Positions 33,086 to 45,575 of a stretch of DNA of 64,000 nucleotides are shown here, one piece after another. The notes below the pieces were generated by a model. That model saw nothing but the letters and a program-made list of their open reading frames with translations. It did not search any database and was not told where the DNA came from. The DNA comes from Xiphydria camelus (Eukaryota > Arthropoda > Insecta > Hymenoptera > Xiphydriidae): NCBI GenBank assembly GCA_963678675.1, contig OY783199.1, forward strand, positions 17,132,348-17,196,347. Direction: 5' to 3'. Position 1 is the stretch's first letter. Every line of letters starts with the position of its first letter. The translations under genes and the position numbers were made by a program.

Positions 33086-33851
33086 TTAACAAAACAAGCC
33101 TCCCTGGATGACCGCGTTAAAGAAGCCCCTTATCTAGTTCAAATATAATCCAGGAAATACAGTATTAACCGGAATACGGTAATGGAGAAACCAACAAAAG
33201 CGACACGTTCGTAAAAGCTGCTGGCTGCTCCACTTTTCCGCGACGGCAGAGACGAAGAAGTCGATCGAATCGAACAAACGCGCGCGACGATCGACCCGAT
33301 AAACAAATACGGAATTGACCGTAGCCAACATACTCAGTCGAGGCAAAAACCTTAGGTAACGTCGCGGGAAGATCGACTCGGGCTGCTTTCGCTCTATCGC
33401 CGTGTCACGGATTTAATTCGATACTTATTCGCGGAATCGTGACCGCGACTCTTCTTTTCTCGTCTGCAGTTGAAAGAGAAGGAAATACCCAATCAAGTAC
33501 TCGGCTATAGGTTCGTAATACGTTTCCTCCGGTAGAAAGCAATCTGCATCGCAAGAAAATTTGATTAATTTCTTCTACGTGCGATATATTTTATCGTGGG
33601 AATGAAATATGGGTACGTTCTTCATCGTTGTCGATTTTTATTTGAAGCTTACGTGGACGGAAAAGAGATTTATCGCGTCCGGCACGAAGTACGTGATACT
33701 CCAGGTCACGGGGTGCGATTCAAATTCGCAGACGTCCGAGCCGGGCGAGAAAGAGTGCGTGAAACTTTCGCGATAGCCACACCACGTGCCGTACGCCTGT
33801 CATCGAAGAGTGGACGTCTACCCCGTGACGCGTACAGCGTCGTGGTATACT
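33086..33851. other. gene-free stretch
   Basis: Frames at 33134-33346 and 33596-33853 show no domain. Nothing supported. Confidence 0.35.
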
Positions 33852-34262
33852 AGGAAAAAAACTATTTGATTTAACCAAATTTTGCAGTTACGGGCGGCCA
33901 ACTAAATGTATAGTTACTTCATGCGCCTGAAGTTTTGAACGTTCATTTGAACGAAAAATTTTAATTTTAAGTGATCATGGCATTATCGAGTTTATTGATT
34001 ACTTTATTTCAAATATAGGTGTAAGCAATCAATAGACTCAATATTGGCCATAGCCTTTCAAAAAGTCAAAATTTTTCGTTCAAATGAACGTTTGGAACTT
34101 CAGGCATATGTTATCTCGACAAATATGTAGTTAATTTAATGAAAATTTAGTTGAAGTAATTAAATACTTAGCTGCTCCAATTAAATATTTTTTAAAATGA
34201 CTGTATATTTAGTTCGTCACCCGTAATCTCAAAATTTAGTTCAATCAAATGATTTTTTTCTC
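33852..34262. mobile_element. two concentric palindromic MITEs
   Basis: Outer ends GGAAAAAAACTATTTGATTT and AATCAAATGATTTTTTTC, with CCAACTAAATG/ATATTTAGTTCG inside. The inner element at 33922-34108 has TGCGCCTGAAGTTTTGAACG inverted as TTTGGAACTTCAGGCATA. The outer element looks TA-flanked at the right (TCACTG|TA). Confidence 0.75.
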
Positions 34263-34309
34263 ACTGTACGTGCAGAAAATAGGAATCTCTAACGGATGGC
34301 TCTGCTATA

Positions 34310-34536
34310 ATATGATACAATTTCAGGATCAAGCTGCGATTTTCTTTGTGCGAGAAAATATTTGATAGGCTCGAGTAATTTTTTTTTGCGCGAGAAGAAT
34401 TTCTCGTTCTCACGACGGTATTCTTGAATCAAGAATATATTCTTCGATCAAGAATCTGTGTTCTTAAACATTTGTAAGATCGTACATTCCTGATTCAAGA
34501 AACATTTTTTTGACACTAGGCATTATTTCTCTCGGA
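34310..34536. mobile_element. family E MITE, left end missing
   Basis: TTCAGGATCAAGCTGCGATT, TTGTGCGAGAAAATATTTGA, GAATCAAGAATATATTCTTC and GACACTAGGCATTATTTCTC follow the family E order. Confidence 0.7.
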
Positions 34537-35054
34537 GTAATTCAGCCCCACTCCCTTTATTTTTGAAATCTAAGCATTTTTCGGTGAGGGTCATTTGCTG
34601 ATTTTTAAGCCCATCGCAAAAAATTGGTAATTTTTAGTCGCATCTCGATGAACCGAGAATTAATTAGATTTGAAAAATTGGGGGTTTCGTACGGGGATAA
34701 AACTCCGTGATGGCGTACGAAGGAACGCGCGCGCTGCAGAAACCGGCAGGCGCGTAAGAGCGACATGAAATGCGGCTTGCGCGTAACACACACGCCGATA
34801 TAACATTCCTTCACGGCCGGCAGAGAGAACCGCGCGCGAGAAGCCACTTATAAATCGCCGTCGAAGTCCGCGAGGAGCGGCTGGAGAGTCGCGAAGTCAA
34901 TAACGTTCTATTATTAGGCAGCGACTCGCGAAAAATCGCAGATCGGACGGAGCTAGAGCGCCTGACTAATGTGAGCGCCCAGACAATTGGAAGTGGACGG
35001 GAAAATATATTTCGACATGCGTCAGAAGTGAGTAATTGCACGTTGTATTTACAC
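34537..35054. other. gene-free stretch
   Basis: Frames at 34605-35041 minus are unrecognised. No repeat identified. Confidence 0.35.
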
Positions 35055-35433
35055 GGAGAAAAAAATTAGTAATTTGCATAAATTGGAGGTAACGAGCGGG
35101 GAACGCTGATTTAGTTACTAGAATTACATAATTTGGTTGTAATGATTGACAACTGTTTGACGGAAACAAGCTGCAGTTAATTCTATCACATTATTAGCTC
35201 TGTAAGTAAATCTGCGTTTCCCGTCCGTGATTGCTAATTTGGTCAAATCTACATTGAGAAACGAATTTGCTTTATCGAAACAAACGCGTTTTTGAATAGT
35301 CCTCAGAGCACATTTATGCGATTAGAATGAATATAGATTTGGCGTATATAAATATTATTATTTAATTGAGTATTATTCGGATTTATCGGGATTCGTTCAT
35401 TTTGATGAGGAAACTTTTTTCCTCAGTGTATGT
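35055..35433. mobile_element. palindromic MITE followed by a family F copy
   Basis: 35055-35250: GGAGAAAAAAATTAGTAATT is inverted as GATTGCTAATTTGGTCAAAT, and GGGGAACGCTGATTTA as AAATCTGCGTTTCCC. 35253-35433: ACATTGAGAAACGAATTTGC to TTTTTTCCTCAGTG, family F with a shortened right half. Confidence 0.65.
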
Positions 35434-35519
35434 ATAGGCAGAAAAATGTTCGTTAAAAATGAAGATGATATCAACAACCAAATTTTTACCGTAGACCATG
35501 TTAAATTCATTGATCCTTC

Positions 35520-35695
35520 GCTGTTGTACTATTATGGATAATAAATTTGACATTTTGGAGAAATTATTGCATTCTTTGCTTTACTGTATGACAACAATAA
35601 TATGATGTATGTATGTCAACTACTGTCATACAATAAAGCAATAAACGCAATACTTTCCTCAAAATGTTAAATCTATTATCCGGTATAACAGTAAT
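35520..35695. repeat. palindromic element
   Basis: GTACTATTATGGATAATAAA is inverted as AAATCTATTATCCGGTATA. TTTGCTTTACTGTATGACA is inverted as TGTCATACAATAAAGCAA. Confidence 0.7.
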
Positions 35696-35727
35696 TAATA
35701 TATTTTTTTCTCTAATGTACCTATACA

Positions 35728-35985
35728 CACTGAGAAAAATAACTTGGCCAATTTAATTAAAATCTCGGAGATGATGACCAAACCGTTTGGTGAGAAATAT
35801 GGATTTTCCATCTGTTTGGTTTGATTGACAAAGTTTTGATCAGAATAACTAAACGTTTTGTTGGAATGACTAGACATTTGTTTAGAATAACTTGATATTT
35901 GGTTTAACTGACCGGTATTTTGGTTAGAATAACTAAACGCGTCAAACTAGATGCGTTTTGTCATTTCACCCCAATTAATTTTTCC
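35728..35985. mobile_element. family B MITE
   Basis: CACTGAGAAAAATAACTTGG to CAATTAATTTTTCCCATTC. The core GACCAAACCGTTTGGTGAGA and AGAATAACTAAACGCGTC are present. Uninterrupted copy. Confidence 0.8.
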
Positions 35986-35999
35986 CATTCGAGACAGGC

Positions 36000-37060
36000 C
36001 TCGCGAGGTGGCTGCAACGAGCTGCACTCTTCAGCCAGAAGAAACCCTCGCGACCTCCGCAATCTTATCGCCTGATTCGAAGAGTCATGTAACGTAACTC
36101 AACTCGCCGACGATACCTATTCCCTACATTCCCGCGTGAGAATTCCCGAAGGAATCCACAACGAATGCAATCCTCCTTGCCGATAATCCCTCTCCCAGAC
36201 GACAATTCAGCAACGACGTGCTCTACATATATCGCACTGCGGATTCTCCGCAGAGCGCAGTGCTCTCGCGCGCGATCAGGATGCTGTGTGGCGCGCCGGT
36301 GCTGCTTTTCCGTCCGCGGTGACGCACGCGCGCCGCGCGGCCGATATCCAGCGCCGGGGTGGCGCGCGTGCGATATACAACGGGCTCTTCGTCGCGCCCT
36401 CGTACGGCTATAGCTAGGCGCGGACACTCTCACTCACACTTATTTCCACGGAATTTCGCGGAAGGACGAAGATACACGCGCGAGGAACACACACCACCGC
36501 AGTTCGATCGGCACTGCCTGCGCCGGCGGACGGACGGAGTTTCGGAGCCAGCGACCGGCGAGACACGCGCGGCGGGAGCGACACAGCGACGCCGCTCGGA
36601 CGCGGTGTGAACGCAACTGAACGAACGGGTCCGCGGAGTTCGCCTCGGAGCCGGGGCGAGCCGAGCGCCGCGGGAGAGATGGGTAGAACGGTATTGGCCG
36701 CGCGTGCCAGCGGCGATGGGAACGAATCGCGCGCGCGGCGCGACGACGCGCGGTCGTCGTTCTTTCGTTGTCGGTTTCGCGTTGGGGTACGTATCGTGAA
36801 ATTTTTTGTATGAATATTTATTTAAGGGTGCTGAGAGGGGGCGGACTCGCCGCGTAGATTGCGCACGCGCGGCGCACGTTTGTCTCACGATAGACGAAGT
36901 CGAACTGAAGCGGGATCGGCGTTTGCCGCTTTGTCTATCGACGGGCTTATCGCGTATTATCGGTAAATGGAGGAGGAGGAGGAGGAGGAGGAGGGCGGGT
37001 GGCACTTGTATATACACGCAGAAAGTACCGATGTTTATCTGGGAGTTAATCTGATCAGGT
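36000..37060. promoter_or_regulatory. CpG-rich island, possible promoter
   Basis: Strongly GC- and CG-rich from about 36090 to 36920, with open frames on both strands explained by composition (for example 36430-37017 minus). It ends in a GGA tract (36968-36993). A promoter or untranslated exon is plausible, perhaps of a milton transcript. No protein or core promoter element is recognised. Confidence 0.35.
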
Positions 37061-37290
37061 GGAGACGGATCGGTGCACTACATGGATTTTCGACTGTGCG
37101 GGTGTATACGAGCGATTTGGAATTGTTTTCGCTTTGATATCGATGCATTTTTTGAGCTTAAAACTCGATATGTATATCGAAGTGATGTTATAAGTTGTGG
37201 TAATTCAATCGGACGAAGTAGAAGACTACTATAAGCGGTTTATTAGAGGCTAGGGTGGGAAGCGTAAGCTTGGCTTCGGCCTTACGAACC
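37061..37290. other. gene-free stretch
   Basis: Nothing recognised. Confidence 0.3.
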
Positions 37291-37334
37291 CTGAAAGACT
37301 TCTCGCGATGATTCATCCTTGTAAGATGATGCTG

Positions 37335-37445
37335 AAGCTAGCAGCCAGTAGATACGGTCCGTCATAGGTCTGCCGCCTACCGAGACCAGCACGTCGGTGA
37401 ACACATGACGGACCATATTTACTAGCTCTGACTTCCAGCTTTAAG
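37335..37445. repeat. imperfect inverted repeat
   Basis: CCAGTAGATACGGTCCGTCA is inverted as TGACGGACCATATTTACTAG. AAGCTAGCAG pairs with CTTCCAGCTT at the outer ends. Likely a small MITE. Confidence 0.55.
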
Positions 37446-38261
37446 GACTATTCACAAGATGATTGCTCGATGTTCCTCATTTTTTCCTTTCCTCTTTTCA
37501 GACTTCGATATAAGTTCGTTACTTTTTAACAAAAATAATTGTAATCACCCTTCAAACTTTTGAGTAATAAAGATTGAAACTTTTGACGAATAAACTGTTG
37601 GAAGCGTTTGAATTCTTCGTGAATTTCGATCATTTCAATCCCACCATACGCGATCTGAAGAAAAGCAGGGTGAAATGGAGTTGCCGAGTTTCCGTTGAAG
37701 AAACTCGACGTCGCCGATCGCAATCGTTGCGTCACGAGCCACGCATTTCAATTACACTCGCAATGTCGATAAAGAAAACGATTTATCTTATTGCATATCG
37801 CGTGAACGGAGCAGACAAGGCGTGGAAAATGACAGTAGTTTGCGGTCGCGTCCGTTGTTTCGATTCGGTCTGTTTTATGCTCTCGAGATTCTGTGAAAAA
37901 AAAAATTATATCCAAATCGACGCCTGCGCATCGTTGACCGACTGTAAATTAATTCAGTCGCAAATTCCAAATACGACAGTATAATCGTGCGAGGCCATCG
38001 TACGTGTATTGATAAGTCCATGGAATTTTAATTAGATAACGGTAAGTCGCGTAGACTTATAAAATGATAATAAAAGTGATGCGATCTGTCCGTTATCGAG
38101 GCGTTATCGACAAGCCGAGTTAATTATTATATTTTGTATACAGACGAAAGAAATATATCACGATTTACCATATTTTTAAGACAGGAATCGTATAGGATGA
38201 TTTTGGGAGCCCGTGATACTTATAGTAATTTCTTTTAAGGTGTTATTCGGCTTTATACATA
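37446..38261. other. gene-free stretch
   Basis: The 136-codon frame 37574-37984 plus has no recognised domain and no clear splice context. I do not call it a gene. Confidence 0.35.
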
Positions 38262-38510
38262 AAAAAATAAAAATTAGTTGGATCTACTAAAAATTACTCG
38301 CCGAGTCGCAAGTAATTAATTATTTACATCAATTTTTTTACACATCAATTAAATATCTCTTTCTTACAATCATATGGAGTAGCATATGATTGCGAGGGAG
38401 GAATATTTCTTTAATGTGAAAAAATATTTTATTCATGCTTTTAATAATTAATTGAGACCCTGCAAGTAATTTTTAGTAGATCCAACTGATCCTTTTTCTT
38501 TACATACGTT
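38262..38510. mobile_element. family C MITE
   Basis: ATTAGTTGGATCTACTAAAA to TAGTAGATCCAACTGATCC and TTTTTCTTTAC. The central pair is ACAATCATATGGAGTAGCAT and ATGATTGCGAGG. Confidence 0.8.
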
Positions 38511-39102
38511 ATACGGAAGCTTCTTTCGTGGGTAAATCATCGTCATTATTATAAAGGCGTGTTCACACGATTTTGTACTACAGGAGAGAGAGTCTCGAAC
38601 GGGTTCGCCAGCGCGCGCGTAGATATCCGGGCGCCAACTCGTTTCTCATTCCGCAGACAGCTATCCAATACATTAAAGCGTCCGACTCTGCTAAATTTAG
38701 TTTATGCGACTGTATTTTGGGAGGCAGGGCCCTTTGGCCTCTTTAGGTTCGTCGCTCGTGCTTTCTTCGCCGCGACTATATTCGCTCTATTCACGCCGGT
38801 CGGGTGGGGCCTCTCCTTCGGAGTCTCGGATTCCCTTTGACTGCGGGGCTAAGTACGAGTGGATGTGGGTACTCGCGTTTTGATATACCGAGACGGGGCC
38901 ACTTTGGTCCCGTGGAGTCTACCGCGCGCTCCGAAATTAGAAAACTTTATGGAGGCATTTGGTGAGCGTCGCGGGTAAACATCGTCGACACGTCGTTAGC
39001 GACATCCCCCCGTATGGCTATAGGGGGAGAGCTGAGACGCTCCTGATGAGAAGGCCCCTTGCTGCGGCGAAAAACAATGGGAACGAGGGGCCAGCTCTTT
39101 AA
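38511..39102. other. gene-free stretch
   Basis: The frame at 38559-38840 is unrecognised. 38740-39080 is GC-rich. Confidence 0.3.
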
Positions 39103-39598
39103 TACACTGAGAAAAATAATCAGGTTATAATGATAAAACGCATCTAGGTAAAGATGTTTAGTTATTCTAATCAAAATACTGGTCAGTTGAATAAAATACT
39201 TAGTTATTCCAAGCAAATGTTAGTTTGACCAGAAAGTGTTTAGTTTAACTAGATAGATGTACCTACAGAGAAAAGGAATTAGTTGGATCTACTGAAAATT
39301 ATTTGCGGGGTTGCAAGTAATTATTTATTTTTATCAATGAAACCTTTTAATACATCTCGATTTGATATCTTTTCTTTACAATTATGTGGAATGGTATGTG
39401 ATTGAAAGAAATAAATATCAAATTAATATGAAAAAAATATTTAATTGATGTAAATAAATAATTACTTGCGACCCCGTAAATAATTATTAATAGATCCAAC
39501 TATTTTTTTTTCTCTGCGTGGAGGATCCAAATTTCCCCAAACGGTTTGTTCAGTCTCCAGGATTTTGGCTAAATTGACCAAGATATTTTTTCCAGTGT
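39103..39598. mobile_element. family B MITE with nested family C
   Basis: TACACTGAGAAAAATAATCA to AGATATTTTTTCCAGTGTA. A complete family C copy at 39267-39522 sits between AACTAGATAGATG and GGAGGATCCAAATTTC, which are adjacent in uninterrupted family B copies. Confidence 0.85.
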
Positions 39599-40370
39599 AT
39601 CGTCTATGGTCTGGGTTGAAGCGAGATAACTACAAATTATTCTACAGTTTGATAAAGAATTTGACGCAGCTCGTCGGAGACGCGAAAACAATGTTTATCA
39701 ACTAACTCGCGTGCTTCACAAAATGGCAGGAGGTAATTTTACGTTATATAAGGCATCGACGTATAAACATGGGTGGAGTAACGTGCACGATATATAGCCT
39801 TGCGCGTTGCAAGCTTATCATTGAATGCGGTTATCGAGTTCGGATAAGGTATAGCCGACAATATCGCTTTTTTAAACCACCCGAGTCGTGTCTGCGTTTT
39901 GAAATTGGCGTTTTAGTTACATTTAGCTAGCTAATAGAAACCAGTGATATTTGTATTTCATTTGCAATTTCCTGTGCGCTATTTATTGTACCTATAGACA
40001 TTCGAAGTTGTTCGAGTATACGTACGAGTATAGATCAAAGTCCAATTTTGGAAATTTTTAAGAAATAATAATCCTGGACTTCGCACCGATACACGTAGTC
40101 TTTTGAAATATCGTCCAAACGAGTTACACCGATAATGACGATTATCGCGATTGCAGCTGGATTATATTTATACAGCTCTGTACAGAGCGAGAGCGAAGGT
40201 GAGAGTAAATTCTACGTCGGGTACTTTTTGTCGCCCCTTTCATCGCATCTCACTGTACCAAGTAAGGATGCGTTCCCAACGGGGAAAGCCACGTGGGATA
40301 AGATCGAACGGGAACTAGACCAACCGGCGCTTTCAGCTATAGATGAGACATATACATAGGTACAAACACT
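39599..40370. other. gene-free stretch
   Basis: Nothing recognised. The 74-codon frame at 40135-40359 begins with a hydrophobic segment but has no supporting context. Confidence 0.3.
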
Positions 40371-40893
40371 TGGAAAAAGAACTTGGTTAAAATTGCAATA
40401 CGCATCTGGTTAAACAAATGTAGTTATTCTAATAAAAGTAACTTTAACGCTTTTCAAACGTAAAGTTTATTTCATTCACTGAAATTTGTCGTCTGCCCAC
40501 TACATGTCTAGTTATTCTAATAAAGAGAAAAAGAATTAGTTGAATCTACTGAAAATTATTTGTGGGGTTGCAAGTTATTACTTATTTATATCAATGACAT
40601 TTTTAATACGTCAATTAAATAGTTCTTCCTTACAATCATGTGAAATAGTATGTGACTGCGAGAAAGAAATATCAGATTAATGTGTGTGTGGAAAAAAGAT
40701 TTCATTTATTCAAATAAATAATTACTTGTGACTCGGTAAGTAATTTCTAGCAGATCCAACTAATTCTTTTTCTCTGTTGAATAAGAAAATGGCCAGTTTA
40801 ACCAAACAGATGGAGGATCCATATTTCACTAAACGATTTGGTACCGATCTCCAGGATTTTGGTTAAATTGACCAGGTTTTTTCTCCCTCAGTG
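40371..40893. mobile_element. family B MITE with nested family C
   Basis: The left end is degraded (TTGGAAAAAGAACTTGGTTA). The right end GACCAGGTTTTTTCTCCCTC is recognisable. Family C occupies 40524-40779 (AAGAGAAAAAGAATTAGTTG to CTAATTCTTTTTCTCTG). Confidence 0.75.
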
Positions 40894-41759
40894 CGGGAAA
40901 GTAATTTTACACGCAAATATATCGAGAGCGATTTCATTTCACCGTATTTATACGGTTTCGACGTGGCGATTTGACAATCCGCACGTCTTTTTCCCATTCC
41001 ATGCGACCTAATTACTAAATAAGGCAACGAGCGGGGGAAAGCACGCGCGATACGACCAAGTGGAAGCGAGACAAACCGGCAGCGCATCCAGACACCACGG
41101 GGCAACGCGATACGCGCAGAAAAGTATGCGGGTTTTTGAATGCGTTTCGATTTCACTGCGCGCTCTCCGCGCTGTCACATTGTCTTGCTATTCGCCAAAC
41201 GCGTTCCTCCGGTCGCACGCGGACGCGAGCTGCGGGTTATCAACTCGTTCGTACTATGTATACTTAGAACGCTGCGGTGAGTTGTGCGTGGAAAAAAAAA
41301 TTGAGGAGGGAGAAACAAAGTAGGACTCGGTTCCACAAACGCGGCTGAAATTGTAGGGCGGAATCATGAGAGTCTTCCCAGCGCGATCGCGCGCAAAGCC
41401 GATTATCCGGGACTTCGTCGTTCGCCGTTCTCGTCTGCTTAGCTTCCAGCTTGCACAATCCGAGAATTGCACGTTCCATTATCGCGAAATTGACGTACCG
41501 TCGCCGCAGACTCGAATCGTCGTTGCCCCTTCTTATGGCACTTTCTATAGGTAGGGACGATTATACCGTCGACGGCGACACACTTGCGACAGAGTCGTTA
41601 GGTGCGGCTGGAAAATACGAGGAGGGCAGTGACACGCGTATATGTATGTATGCATTCCGTGGCGAGTGTTTCGACGATTAAAGTAGGACCAATTTTTAGT
41701 CGATTTCTATAGAATTGTACCTATTGGGGGGATCGGGGATAGTTATTACAGGAAAAGGC
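40894..41759. other. gene-free stretch
   Basis: GC-richer 41040-41660 with overlapping unrecognised frames on both strands. Confidence 0.35.
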
Positions 41760-42045
41760 TAAAATTTTTCGTACTTATTCTTCTTGACATTTTGTCAAAA
41801 ATCGAAGTCTCTGTCTTACATTATGTATTTTTTCATGCTGATTACGAAGAGCACGGTTATTTGGTCGATATCTCAAGGGAGATCTAAGATACTAATGGTT
41901 TTATGTGCGAGAAAATTACTTTTCCATAAAAACTTATCAATATCTCGATGCTTTTTTGATATTTCCTTAATAAATCTCTTATTTTCGGAAACAGCATAAT
42001 AAACTACATAAGATAGGGTGGTCGAGAGTTCAATTCCAAAAATTT
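41760..42045. repeat. fragment of the palindromic satellite element
   Basis: ATTTTGTCAAAAATCGAAGT, TTATGTATTTTTTCATGCTG, ATATCTCAAGGGAGATCTAA and GATAGGGTGGTCGAGAGTTC are the interior units of 30294-31610, without its ends. Confidence 0.7.
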
Positions 42046-42514
42046 TAATAAAAAAGTATGTTTAACGAGAACAATTAAAGTTTCATTTTATTTTGACACC
42101 CGTCGCTTTAACTTCGCAAAGTATATCTCGTTAGAACGAACGAAAGTTTCACAAATATTTGAATAAAACTTGAAATCCCCATTGACACGATACGACAAAT
42201 CGTGCCAATTATCGTGATCCCTCCATTTAAATCGTGGAACTTGAAAACGAGATTAACGGAGCGGCCGGTCGAGCATCGTTAATCGTGATCGAGGGATCGG
42301 CTTTCGTCGACCCACGCTTTCCGGTGGAGCACATGGCACGGAACTTTCCGGTTGGCCGCTGATCGGAGCGCGCCGATTCGCACGACAGGTAGGCTTCGTT
42401 CGAGTGACCTACGACTCGAATACGGAATTCGGTAGAGTTGGATAGCTACCTACGGTAAACTACCGCGTAGTTACAGGATTATTATAGGTCCGGCGAAATA
42501 TCGTGGGCGGGAGC
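42046..42514. other. gene-free stretch
   Basis: Nothing recognised. Confidence 0.3.
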
Positions 42515-43599
42515 TAATAGTCCAGTAAACGAAGCTCTGAAATACGACTTTTTGAGAACCAGCCTGCGTTTTGGTTTAACGTTGTCATTTGACCTTATAA
42601 AGCTCTGGGTGAAGTATCGCGGTTTTTCCTCCACGGGTTATGGTTGAAAAACAATAACAAATACCATAAAAATGGGTTATTCGAGAATAACTCGAAAACT
42701 AAGCGAGATATCGAAAAAAATTTAAATCCAAAATTGTAGAGCTTAAAATTCTCTATAAAAAAGGTTCACACACTTTACCCCCACTCCCTACAGCTCACCC
42801 TCTAGAGCCGCGCGAACGTTGGGGGGAAAAAAAAATCGTAAAACATAGAAAATTTAACATTTTCGAATGCTTCTTTTTTTAAATTGCTTAAGAAGTTCTC
42901 TACTTTTTAAATAAAATTATATTTTTTTTCTTCATGCAATTGTTTAAAAACTGTCAAGTAAATAAACGATATCTCTCGATATATTGAATTAATGTTTCTT
43001 CTTTGTGTTCCATAATTTTGTTAGTTAAATTCCCTACATATTACACTCGGATCATTTTTTTGTAATTGGCGTAATTTTTGAAATATCTGCGTTTTAAAAA
43101 ATTGCTTTTTCAACTACTTGGTGCGTCCGGAGAACCGCTGGTGCTACATATATAGTCTATGTCTCTGCGCCATTCACACTTCCCCCTTCTTCTTTCCCCC
43201 CCATGGATGGTGGATACTCCACTCGAGTCCGTTCCCTCCTGGGCCTCGCTCTCCTCCGTTTAAACTTCTCTAACCTCGACCGCTTTCGCACAGCAAAATA
43301 TATTATGCACCACCATATTAACTATATTATAAAAAAAAGTATCGGATTGTTTCGCTCATAAATAAAGTAAAATAACAAGTTTGAATTTTTCAATGATTGT
43401 TATTTAACATATTAAAAATACCACCGCCGCCGTTTTTTTATTATAGATTCAAGCATGATTAAACTATGACATAATTTTAACGAGTTAATTGGTGTGGTTG
43501 AACAAGTCGAAATAAATTAATGAAAATGAAACAACTTTGCTTCCGCCGTTTTTCTAATGTAATAGATAGCGGAAAACAGTGGACGCAAAGTTGTACACC

Positions 43600-43735
43600 T
43601 AATAATTGAAGAGGTAAGTGGATGAAGGGGTTATGTAGCAAAAAGTTGGTTCAGAGATATTTGAGTTTGTAGGTCGCTTTACCAGAAGTTACATTCGGAC
43701 ATAACTCTTTCATCCACTTACCTCTTCAATAATTG
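43600..43735. repeat. internal hairpin of the 4.7-kb element
   Basis: AATAATTGAAGAGGTAAGTG is inverted as CACTTACCTCTTCAATAATT, and GATGAAGGGGTTATGT as ACATAACTCTTTCATC, around a 60-bp centre. Possibly a separate small insertion. Confidence 0.75.
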
Positions 43736-45485
43736 TACTCGTTTCCACACCACCATGAGGTATAGTAAACGGCGCGTTTTTTTAATTGTGGTTTCCCCAG
43801 TAGGCCTATTCCACAACTGTCGATCTAGTGTGCAAAAATGTGCTATAGAGTAAGATCATGCGAGTGAGAGCATGAGATGGCATTGTAAGACAGCTTGATG
43901 AAATTTAGGTTGTTTATTTGTGTTAATGGAATATTATAATAATTATTCAATAAAACTTTAATGCCTAATTATAACAATAATTTCAATGCAATACATTTGG
44001 CAAAATAAAAGTTCAAGAATTCCATGTTTCATTAAATTTCGGTTTTAAATGTAAATGTAATGAAAATACACAGTACAAAATTGTGGGTCAAATTTAACAT
44101 ATGTATAAATAATAAACATATGTTAATAATTTAATATATAATTTAACATATGTATATAGTGTGTTGAAAAGAGCTATACAGATGTATGATAAAAGTAATA
44201 CCAAGCTGTGTTAAAATTCTCGGCGATTAAACTATGAATTTTTACAGATTTATATTTTATTGTGTTTAATTTACACGTGAAAACGAAAGAATTGTTTAAT
44301 TTAAATTTTAACACGCAATTTTTGTATGCAAGGGCGAACATTTTATACTGTGTATATTTATGAAGACTAATATTTTTCAATTACAATAAATTCAAATAAA
44401 TAATTATTTACTGATATTTTGTTCTTATATCTATCAAAGATACATGAATTAAAATGTAAAAAAGTATTAGTAAAAAATATCACGTATAATTATTAATGAT
44501 CATATCATCGACTCTTAATCTTCGTCGACACGGATCCGTGACAAGTATATTTTAATTGATTTTTCGGAAGATGTGAGAAACTCGATAAGTTTATGTACGA
44601 TGTGCGATAAGATCTTCTTAGAGATGCTATAACAGAGCTGGGCAGTTCGGAACTCTGTATGTTTATTTCCAACCTTTCCTTATCGACTCCGCTCCGGCAG
44701 GCGCTCGACCGATAGGTATGAAACGTCAGCGTTTAGGCCAAACTGTATGTAAAAAAAACTATAAAGGATGCAAAGAAAATCTTTATTTTAATAGGCAACA
44801 AATAAAATATTCGAACTCTTAGATTAAAATAATAAAAACAGGAAAACATTTGTATTGCGCCTACTGCAGGATTAGCAGCTGGAACTTGAGGTTGTCCTTA
44901 TGTAGTTGACAAAACTGCTCCTGTAACAAAATACCAATGTCTTGAGTTTTCGAAAATGCGACAATGGTCACTTTTAGAACTCACCAACATACTGAATTTT
45001 ACTACACAAATAAAAATGAAAATAAATGTAATCTTACCTGTTTCATTGTCGTTATCATCTGCCCCATCACTACTTGACCCATCACTACTTGAGTCATCGT
45101 CAAGTTCAAAATTGTAGCTGTCGTCACTGGAATATTCTTCATTGTCGCTCGATTCTTCCAAGATTCTTATATTACCCAGTTTTTCTTTATCTTTACGCAT
45201 CAATTTCCGTGTCTTATATATAATATATTATATATGCCAGTATTTCACTTGTAATAGAATGGCTCAATTTTTTAATATGATGTTCTGTAAAGGCAACAGT
45301 TAGTATTCCTGAGTGAAATATGCTAAAACATCTTCTAAATATATACATAAAAAGATAATTACAGTGCTATTTACTAAAAAAAAGAAAGTCGAGTTTGACA
45401 GCCCACTTTTGCAAGAGGAGTCTCTGAGACTCCACATCGGTGTTTATGAAACAAAAAAGGTACATCACCGGTTACGGGTTAAAAA

Positions 45486-45575
45486 AAGCATGCTCTTTTA
45501 ACGGCTACACTTGCTCGATATGAGCATGCTACTTTTAAGCATGCTTTTAAATAAGCATGCTTAAAGCAAGCACTC
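45486..45575. repeat. cluster of GCATGC motifs
   Basis: AGCATGCT and close variants recur five times, some as palindromes (TTAAGCATGC/GCATGCTTAAA). Low-complexity structure inside the 4.7-kb element. Confidence 0.6.

Noticed and set aside
36430..37017. 195-codon frame on the minus strand
   Set aside because: Arg/Ser/Pro-rich with a Leu run caused by the GGA microsatellite. No recognisable domain.
37574..37984. 136-codon frame on the plus strand
   Set aside because: No domain and no convincing start context or neighbours. Cannot be supported as a gene.
44898..45203. Acidic Ser/Asp frame as a transposase or protein gene
   Set aside because: Low-complexity acidic stretch followed by hydrophobic residues. 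No DDE, HTH or zinc-finger motif. Left as part of the 4.7-kb element.
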